Assembly (NCBI GenBank): GCA_031363705.1
Contig: JANLUX010000143.1
Location: 1 to 22,771, forward strand
Length of the DNA: 22,771 bases
Reading direction: 5' to 3'
Origin: JANLUX01 sp031363705
GTDB taxonomy: Bacteria > Bacteroidota > Bacteroidia > AKYH767-A > OLB10
Positions 16,992-22,771 of this stretch are shown piece by piece. Both the position numbers and the translations under genes were made by a program. The notes beneath the pieces are model-generated. The model did not search any database, had not been told where the DNA came from, and was given only the letters and a program-made list of their open reading frames with translations. Position 1 is the stretch's first letter, and the number at the start of each line of letters is the position of its first letter.

Positions 16992-19900
16992 TCAATTCAA
17001 ATTTCCAGTTGTTTCAGTCAAAGGTTTTTTCTTTTTAAACCGGTCTTTAAAACGTTGAAATAATTCGCCTACTGAATTAAATTCTTCGCGGTAAAAAATT
17101 CCTATTCCCTGTGTGTATTGTGAATTGAGATTGTTGATAAGCGAGTTGTTATTGGAGCGGGTGAATGCTTTTAATTTTACTCTTCCATCTTTATTTGCTT
17201 TTACTTCAACGTTAAAATCACCCACAAGACTGGATGTGTTTTGATTGGTGGTGGTAGTTGAATTGCTGTTGGCAACGCCCACGTTTCCTTCCACACGTAC
17301 CACATCATTAAAGAAACTAGTGCCTAAGGCAAGCTCCCATTCTTCCTGTGTTAAATTACTGCCTGGCTGATAATTTAATCCTACGTTAACATTTTCATTG
17401 ATCTGCGAAGCCCAGTTACTTAACTGAGCGGATAAAAATTCGTAAGCATTAGCACCCACTACATCTCCGGTGGAGAGCTGTGCGCGGTTACTTAATTCTT
17501 CGGCAGGCGAAAATCTGCGGATAACTAAAAGTGAAACCGCTTGTTTGTATTTTGCTTCTTCGGTATTTATTGCACGCCTGACACGGCTCTCAGTAGTGGC
17601 ATCAATATTTTTTACATCAATATCGAATTTTATAACGGGATTAAAAAGTTTGTCGGAAAGATTGAGTGTTAGAACTACAGGAACTGCTTTTGTGTAACCA
17701 ATTGTGGAGTCCTGCAACAGGTCATAAAGGCTTGCATTGAGGTTTTTGTAATGTGCATCAATGTTTATGTAAGCGTCATAGGGATCTCCGCTCCATCTCA
17801 CATAACCACCATTTTCTATTGTAAACTCTTTGCTCAGTACATTTTGCAGTGTAAACAGATACTGACCGCGTTCAATAATATAATCACCATACATTTTAAA
17901 TCCTTCGGCAGGGCTTATGTTCATGATGATGTTTCCATGACCGGTACCTTTAATCACGTCACCAATCTTAGGATCAAACTCAAGACGGATGGTTGCATCT
18001 GAAGTAACTTCGAGATCAAAGTTCATTTCAATACCGCTTAAATCGATGGTTTGTGCTTTAAGAATGGAATCTTTTAGCTCCTCGCTTTTTACAAATGTGA
18101 TAAAGCTGTTATGACTTACTTCTTCAGGATTACTTAAAGGAATATTTATCTCTGTTCCTTTTTCAGATTTCAAACCGATATCCATTTTTATGTAATCAAG
18201 ATATCCTGAAATATTTACCCTGCCTGATACATAAGCTTCGCCATAAAACAGTTCGTTATCATGAACACCTGTGTTTAATACTTGTGTTTTATTGGTAGCA
18301 ATATCCACATCAAAATAAAAATCTTTTAAATTTTTATGATACACTTTACCGTTTGCAATCGCCTTATTTCCTTTGGCATCATTAATCATTACGTGATTAA
18401 ATTCAATGTATTCTTCTTTGAGCTTCACATCTGTGGAAAGACTATAAAGTGTGTTGAGGTAATCAATTCTAAAATTTACTTTTTGTAGATGTGCATCCCC
18501 TGTGAGCAAAGGCTTGGAAACCAAACCATGCAAACGAAACTCACCGCTTGCATTACCACTGAGATCAGAAACAATTCCTTTTAAATAATTACTGAAGGTT
18601 TTAACATTTGTTTTTTTCAGATTGATGGCAAAATCAAGCTCATCATTTTTTGGTTTGATAATGTACTTACCTTCTACTGAAATATTTTGTTCGCCACCAC
18701 GGGTAACGGTGGCTGTGAGATTGATAACTCCATTTCCGGTATTCCAGTCACTAACGATGTTCGCATTACCGAGCGTATCGTTATAGAATCTCAGGTAATC
18801 AATTTTTAAATTGCTGTTCAATGATGGCTTATGATATACATCCGAGATATCAGCATTTCCGTTTGCAATGCCTCCTATCTGTACGTTGTAAATTTTGAGC
18901 ATGTCATTTACAACAGCAATATCAAAATTTGAAAATGTAAAAAACAATTTGTCATTTATGTTTCGCGAAATTTTACCGCCCATATTAACGGTCTGATTTT
19001 CTGATTGAAAATTATAATTGCTGATTGTAATGCCTGAACTATCAAACGATAAAAAATTAGCAGGGTCAATTTTCCAGATATGATGCTTGACAAGAATATC
19101 AGCCGGATCAATCTTTATTGTGGTAGCTCCGTTATCAGTGAAATGAAAAATAAATCCTGCATTCAATCTCGAGAGGCTGGTATCAGTATTTGAAATAAGT
19201 AAATTTAAAAAAGCTGAATCATTGTTTGCTTTGCCTGTTAACAACACATTGCGAAGCAAAAGGCTGTCATTAAACTGAATGACATCTTCTTTTGCTGATA
19301 CGATTAACTGACCTTGTGAAGTATTACCAGAGATATTAATTCCATTAAAACGAACTCCCTGGTAGGTTACTTCATCCGATTTCAACAAAGCTGTAAAATC
19401 ATTGTTCAATGTATTAAAATGTCCTTGCACTTGTGTTCCTGCCTGCACACTTAATTCAGGCAGCAACACATCCAATACACCACGTGTTTCTTTTAAATCA
19501 ATCCGGTAATCAAAAGTCTGGTCATCCAATGAATTGACGTTTTTAACTTTGATGGCCGGAATGTATTGACTAAGAATGTAAGCAGCCGATTGAAATATTT
19601 CAGATAGCTTAAACATGCCTGTCATGGATGCATCGGCAAAATCTGATTCGAGATTGATGTGCTTTTTGTTGTTTTTTTCAGAAGACTGAATATTCAAATT
19701 ATTCAATGTTATTCCTCTTGGAAACTCTTTATAGTTAGTATTTACAAAATGCAATGATCCTTCAAGGTTATCAATCTTATTTCCGGTGCAATGCAGTTCG
19801 GCATGAGTTGACAAACTGCTTGACGAATCGCGTTTTACTAAATTCAATCTGGCAAGATTGGCTTTGCGTACATCTGCAACAAAATCAAACACAGGTAATT

Positions 19901-21413
19901 TTCCCTGGTAATTTATTTTACCGTTAAAATCAAAATCCGCATTTTCATCACGTACCAACAACGAACCATTAAAAAGTTTTTTTGCCATTTCGCCCTTCAC
20001 TGTCAGGTTATGATAAGTATAACCTTTCACCTGGAAGTCACTAATATTTCCTTCAAGTTTCGTATTAAGCCGGTCAACCGCCAACCCGCTGCCTTTAACT
20101 TCCACACGTGCAGTAATAAAACCAATATCAGGCTGCAGCCTTAACATCTTTCCGATATTAAAATTGAAAGTGCTTAAATGACCTGAATATTGCGCTGGCG
20201 ATTTACCATCACCTATTTTTAAATTTAAATCAGTTGAAACAAAACCCAGATCAGTTGTTGCATTTCCATAAGCAACAAAATCGTTATAAAACCCGCTGAA
20301 TTTTCCTTTAAACTTTATCGTTCCGAGATAATCAAGGTTTGCAGGCAATGAAATTTTACCTCCGCTGTCAAAGGGATATGCAGGAATTGTCTCGATATCT
20401 TTTTTGTTTAGCCGGAGTTCGTTAATGTTAAGCTCAATGTATGAGTCTTCAATATCAGGTAAACCATTTAACACAATATCACCCTTATACAATGTCTGTG
20501 GAGTATAAATAATCTCCATGTTTTTTCCTTTCAGATGATCCACAGTTCCTTTTACATCACCTGAAAACTTAAGCGTTTTATTGAGACCGATTACTTCCGT
20601 TGCAAAATATTTTATGTCTTCAGATGAAATTGTGCTTTGAGCAAATGATGATCGCATCCTTACTTTATGAATGTAATCATCAAAATCTTCCCAGCTGTCA
20701 AAATCAAAACTTACCTGTCCTCTCAAATCACTTTGCGGAGTTTGAATGGTAAAATTTTTAAAATCAAAATAGTGTTCGGCAAAACGTGTATCAGCAGCAA
20801 AATGATTTAATTGAAACCCGCTTTTTTCTTTTAACGAAAGTTCCTGTGCATGAAATAATATGGTGTCATTTACGGTACGCAAATCACGGAGGTCAGCATG
20901 AAGGTTTGTTACATACACGTCTTCCCAGTCAATACACCGGGTTGTATCATTCCAACGTAAATCACGATAAGAAAAAGTTGCATTTTTCAACACCACGTTT
21001 TGTAGTTTAACTTCCCACGGAGGAGACTGTGCAGTATCTTTTTTTGAAGAAGAAAAATAATCAGCAAAAAACTGAAAGTTTAATCCTTTAATGTTTTTGT
21101 AACGAATGAGTTTAATACGTGCATTTTCTAATTCTGCAAGGTTAATGGTGATCTTTTGTTTTTTGTAATTAAACTGAGTGATATCAACTTTAAACAATGG
21201 AGCATAAAGGAGTGTGTCATGCTGCTGGTCTTCTACATAAATATCTTCTAAAACTATTTTACTGAAAAATTCTATATCCACATGCTTTATCGAAATACGA
21301 GTATGCAACTCATCCGATAAATAAAGTGTTACTCTCTCCACCAGCCAGGTTTGAAAAACAGGCATCACCACCAAAGCGCGTACTGCCAATGCTAAAATGA
21401 ACAGCACCAGCAA
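16992..21413 (-). CDS. tamB: TamB-family translocation/assembly protein, full length
   Basis: 1473 residues from the TTG at 21413. An N-terminal membrane anchor (L-V-L-F-I-L-A-L-A-V-R-A-L-V-V) is followed by V-F-Q-T-W-L-V-E-R-V-T and I-S-I-K-H-V-D-I-E-F-F, the AsmA-like start of TamB proteins. About 1000 residues of repetitive beta sequence come next, then the DUF490 domain: YIIERGQYLFTLQ, V-V-L-T-L-N-L-S-D-K-L-F-N-P-V-I-K-F, and Y-E-F-L-S-A-Q-L-S-N-W. The end is basic (R-F-K-D-R-F-K-K-K-K). The frame stays open upstream to a stop at 21459-21461 and encodes KIKAIKKFLKISGIT before the TTG, just the basic pre-anchor expected, but no ATG, GTG or second TTG exists there. The true start may be a rare codon (ATA at 21453-21455 or ATT at 21444-21446). 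It is divergent from tsaD, an arrangement I recall from other Bacteroidota. No TamA/TamL partner is adjacent. Confidence 0.92.
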   Translation of the reverse strand: MLVLFILALAVRALVVMPVFQTWLVERVTLYLSDELHTRISIKHVDIEFFSKIVLEDIYVEDQQHDTLLYAPLFKVDITQFNYKKQKITINLAELENARIKLIRYKNIKGLNFQFFADYFSSSKKDTAQSPPWEVKLQNVVLKNATFSYRDLRWNDTTRCIDWEDVYVTNLHADLRDLRTVNDTILFHAQELSLKEKSGFQLNHFAADTRFAEHYFDFKNFTIQTPQSDLRGQVSFDFDSWEDFDDYIHKVRMRSSFAQSTISSEDIKYFATEVIGLNKTLKFSGDVKGTVDHLKGKNMEIIYTPQTLYKGDIVLNGLPDIEDSYIELNINELRLNKKDIETIPAYPFDSGGKISLPANLDYLGTIKFKGKFSGFYNDFVAYGNATTDLGFVSTDLNLKIGDGKSPAQYSGHLSTFNFNIGKMLRLQPDIGFITARVEVKGSGLAVDRLNTKLEGNISDFQVKGYTYHNLTVKGEMAKKLFNGSLLVRDENADFDFNGKINYQGKLPVFDFVADVRKANLARLNLVKRDSSSSLSTHAELHCTGNKIDNLEGSLHFVNTNYKEFPRGITLNNLNIQSSEKNNKKHINLESDFADASMTGMFKLSEIFQSAAYILSQYIPAIKVKNVNSLDDQTFDYRIDLKETRGVLDVLLPELSVQAGTQVQGHFNTLNNDFTALLKSDEVTYQGVRFNGINISGNTSQGQLIVSAKEDVIQFNDSLLLRNVLLTGKANNDSAFLNLLISNTDTSLSRLNAGFIFHFTDNGATTIKIDPADILVKHHIWKIDPANFLSFDSSGITISNYNFQSENQTVNMGGKISRNINDKLFFTFSNFDIAVVNDMLKIYNVQIGGIANGNADISDVYHKPSLNSNLKIDYLRFYNDTLGNANIVSDWNTGNGVINLTATVTRGGEQNISVEGKYIIKPKNDELDFAINLKKTNVKTFSNYLKGIVSDLSGNASGEFRLHGLVSKPLLTGDAHLQKVNFRIDYLNTLYSLSTDVKLKEEYIEFNHVMINDAKGNKAIANGKVYHKNLKDFYFDVDIATNKTQVLNTGVHDNELFYGEAYVSGRVNISGYLDYIKMDIGLKSEKGTEINIPLSNPEEVSHNSFITFVKSEELKDSILKAQTIDLSGIEMNFDLEVTSDATIRLEFDPKIGDVIKGTGHGNIIMNISPAEGFKMYGDYIIERGQYLFTLQNVLSKEFTIENGGYVRWSGDPYDAYINIDAHYKNLNASLYDLLQDSTIGYTKAVPVVLTLNLSDKLFNPVIKFDIDVKNIDATTESRVRRAINTEEAKYKQAVSLLVIRRFSPAEELSNRAQLSTGDVVGANAYEFLSAQLSNWASQINENVNVGLNYQPGSNLTQEEWELALGTSFFNDVVRVEGNVGVANSNSTTTTNQNTSSLVGDFNVEVKANKDGRVKLKAFTRSNNNSLINNLNSQYTQGIGIFYREEFNSVGELFQRFKDRFKKKKPLTETTGNLN

Positions 21414-21506
21414 TGTAATACCTGATATTTTTAAGAATTTTTTAATGGCTTTTATTTTTTAACCGATAATGAATTGTAAATAAAAACGATGGGGATTAAC
21501 TAATCG

Positions 21507-21514
21507 TATTTTTG
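21507..21514 (+). promoter_or_regulatory. Bacteroidota -7 box for tsaD
   Basis: TATTTTTG, an exact TAnnTTTG match, ending 10 bases before the tsaD ATG. No clear -33 TTG at the usual distance. It gives a very short leader, in keeping with the start chosen for tsaD. Confidence 0.55.
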
Positions 21515-21524
21515 TGACTGAATT

Positions 21525-22556
21525 ATGAACATAAATCCTGTTTACATCTTAGGCATTGAATCTTCATGCGATGAGACCTCTGCAGCGGTTAGCCGGAATG
21601 ACAAATTGCTTTCCAACATCATTGCCGGTCAGCGTGTGCATGAGGCATACGGAGGTGTTGTTCCGGAGCTTGCATCGAGAGCGCATCAGCAAAATATTAT
21701 TCCTGTAATTAATGAGGCATTGCATAAAGCAAAGGTAGCCAAACAGCAGTTGAATGCAATAGCTTTCACACGAGGACCAGGGCTTATCGGGGCATTGCTG
21801 GTGGGTACCTCTTTTGCAAAATCTTTTTCGCTTGCTCTTGGTATTCCGGTTATAGAAGTGAATCACATGCAGGCACACGTGCTGGCTAATTTTGCAAGTG
21901 ATGTGAATGATAACAATTTCACTACGCCTTCATTTCCTCTTTTATGTTTGACAGTTTCAGGAGGTCATACACAAATTGTTTTGGTTAAAGATCATTATCA
22001 AATGGAAGTGATAGGGCAAACCACCGATGATGCGGCTGGTGAAGCTTTTGATAAAGCAGCCAAAATGTTAGGGCTTCCTTATCCCGGAGGTCCGTTGATT
22101 GATAAACATGCACGAAATGGAAATCCATTGGCATTTCGATTTCCAAAACCTGAGAGCCCTGCTTTGAATTATAGTTTCAGCGGATTAAAAACTGCAATAC
22201 TTTATTTTCTTCAAAAAGAAATGACAAAAGATGCTCATTTTATTGAAAAACATCTGGATGATTTGTGTGCATCCATTCAATTTACAATTGTTAATATTTT
22301 ATTGCACAAATTAAAAATTGCATCTGTGCAAACAGGCATAAAAAATATTGCTTTGGCAGGAGGTGTTTCAGCAAATTCAGCTTTGCGCGAAGCTGTTTTA
22401 AAAGAACAAACATTGAGCAACTGGAAAGTTAATATTCCGCCATTTGAATACTGCACTGATAATGCTGCTATGATTGCGCTGAGCGGTTATTATAAATTTT
22501 TGAAGAAGGATTTTGCAGGTCAGGACATTGCTCCTGTGGCGAGGTATCCGTTTTAG
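21525..22556 (+). CDS. tsaD: tRNA N6-adenosine threonylcarbamoyltransferase TsaD
   Basis: 343 residues, normal for the family. TsaD, with TsaB and TsaE, moves the threonylcarbamoyl group from threonylcarbamoyl-AMP to A37 of ANN-decoding tRNAs (t6A). It is a cytoplasmic ASKHA-fold enzyme. Visible motifs: I-L-G-I-E-S-S-C-D-E-T-S (8-19), G-G-V-V-P-E-L-A-S-R-A-H (43-54), the metal-binding H-M-Q-A-H (H114, H118), V-S-G-G-H-T-Q (144-150), D-D-A-A-G-E-A-F-D-K (168-177), Y-P-G-G-P (186-190), N-Y-S-F-S-G-L-K-T (215-223), A-G-G-V-S-A-N (278-284) and Y-C-T-D-N-A-A-M-I (metal-binding D312). All key residues are present. The ATG at 21525 gives the standard N-terminus. Confidence 0.97.
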   Translation: MNINPVYILGIESSCDETSAAVSRNDKLLSNIIAGQRVHEAYGGVVPELASRAHQQNIIPVINEALHKAKVAKQQLNAIAFTRGPGLIGALLVGTSFAKSFSLALGIPVIEVNHMQAHVLANFASDVNDNNFTTPSFPLLCLTVSGGHTQIVLVKDHYQMEVIGQTTDDAAGEAFDKAAKMLGLPYPGGPLIDKHARNGNPLAFRFPKPESPALNYSFSGLKTAILYFLQKEMTKDAHFIEKHLDDLCASIQFTIVNILLHKLKIASVQTGIKNIALAGGVSANSALREAVLKEQTLSNWKVNIPPFEYCTDNAAMIALSGYYKFLKKDFAGQDIAPVARYPF

Positions 22557-22665
22557 TTGGTTGATTGGTTAAATTAGGATTAGTAAATAAAAATTAAATA
22601 AAATAATTTAAAAATCTGTAACCTAATTCAATAACCATCGTTTCACTATATAACAAAAGGAAATT

Positions 22666-22747
22666 AACAGTTTACGGTTGTAAGGATGCATACAATGGCT
22701 CTGCACGAAAACGATAAGGCGCGCCATCAGCCGTAAACTGTTTTTTT
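22666..22747 (+). ncRNA. Candidate structured RNA, three-way junction closed by a terminator-like stem
   Basis: Two perfect 12-base complements, AACAGTTTACGG (22666-22677) and CCGTAAACTGTT (22731-22742), enclose 53 bases and are followed by a run of T (to 22747). Inside, two further helices can form side by side: TTGTA/TACAA (22678-22682 with 22691-22695, 8-base loop) and TGGC/GCCA (22696-22699 with 22723-22726). It is at least a terminator-like element 109 bases after tsaD. The stacked inner helices, and a core less AT-rich than its surroundings, suggest a small RNA or a riboswitch-like leader for a gene beyond the window. I recognise no known RNA family. No TAnnTTTG box is seen just upstream. 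The rest of 22557-22665 is AT-rich with only a loose long-range repeat (AATTAGG 22572-22578 with CCTAATT 22622-22628). Confidence 0.45.
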
Positions 22748-22771
22748 ATTTTAATTAATAACCTTCCGATT

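Noticed and set aside
22666..22747. Integron attC site or short mobile element bounded by the 12-base inverted repeats
   Set aside because: The repeat ends do not contain the RYYYAAC/GTTRRRY core expected of attC, no target-site duplication was seen, and the 3' T-run fits an RNA terminator better.

Overview
The window is AT-rich chromosomal DNA from a member of the phylum Bacteroidota, probably an environmental lineage. The evidence is three C-terminal type A sorting domains and one type B (CHU_C, gliding-motility-associated) domain of the type IX secretion system (T9SS), Bacteroidota-type promoter -7 boxes (TAnnTTTG), a lipoprotein form of the TamA/Omp85 protein, and little Shine-Dalgarno sequence before the genes. 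I cannot name the genus from the sequence.

Layout. (1) 1-6009, plus strand: the 3' part of a tamB-like gene that overlaps a tamL-like Omp85 lipoprotein gene, then a DUF4142 lipoprotein gene. A perfect bidirectional hairpin terminator follows at 6038-6073. (2) 6091-8911: a DUF4139/MuiA-like exported protein gene (minus) and recF (plus), divergent, each with its own -7 box in the short space between them. (3) 8998-9219: a small unrecognised gene with its own promoter-like sequence. (4) 9372-14915: a tightly packed five-gene plus-strand operon. It encodes an arylsulfotransferase-like propeller with a T9SS tail, a two-domain glycogen/starch-binding-like protein with a T9SS tail, a CotH-family kinase with a T9SS tail, a small lipoprotein and a secreted YD/RHS-like repeat protein. 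(5) 15007-16938: a large propeller/Ig-like surface protein with a T9SS type B tail. (6) 16992-21413, minus: a second, full-length tamB-like gene, tail to tail with the previous gene and divergent from tsaD. (7) 21525-22556: tsaD. (8) 22557-22771: no gene, but a compact candidate structured RNA or terminator at 22666-22747.

How the genes fit together. Blocks 1 and 6 concern outer-membrane biogenesis (TamB bridges and a TamL pore). Blocks 4 and 5 are cargo for the cell surface, exported by Sec and then the T9SS or the lipoprotein route. RecF and TsaD are housekeeping proteins for DNA repair and tRNA t6A modification. The most unusual unit is the block 4 operon, which pairs a sulfotransferase-like and a protein-kinase-like enzyme, both apparently sent to the cell surface, with a carbohydrate-binding-like protein and a lipoprotein. 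It looks like a candidate surface-modification system. No mobile element, CRISPR array, tRNA or rRNA gene was recognised.
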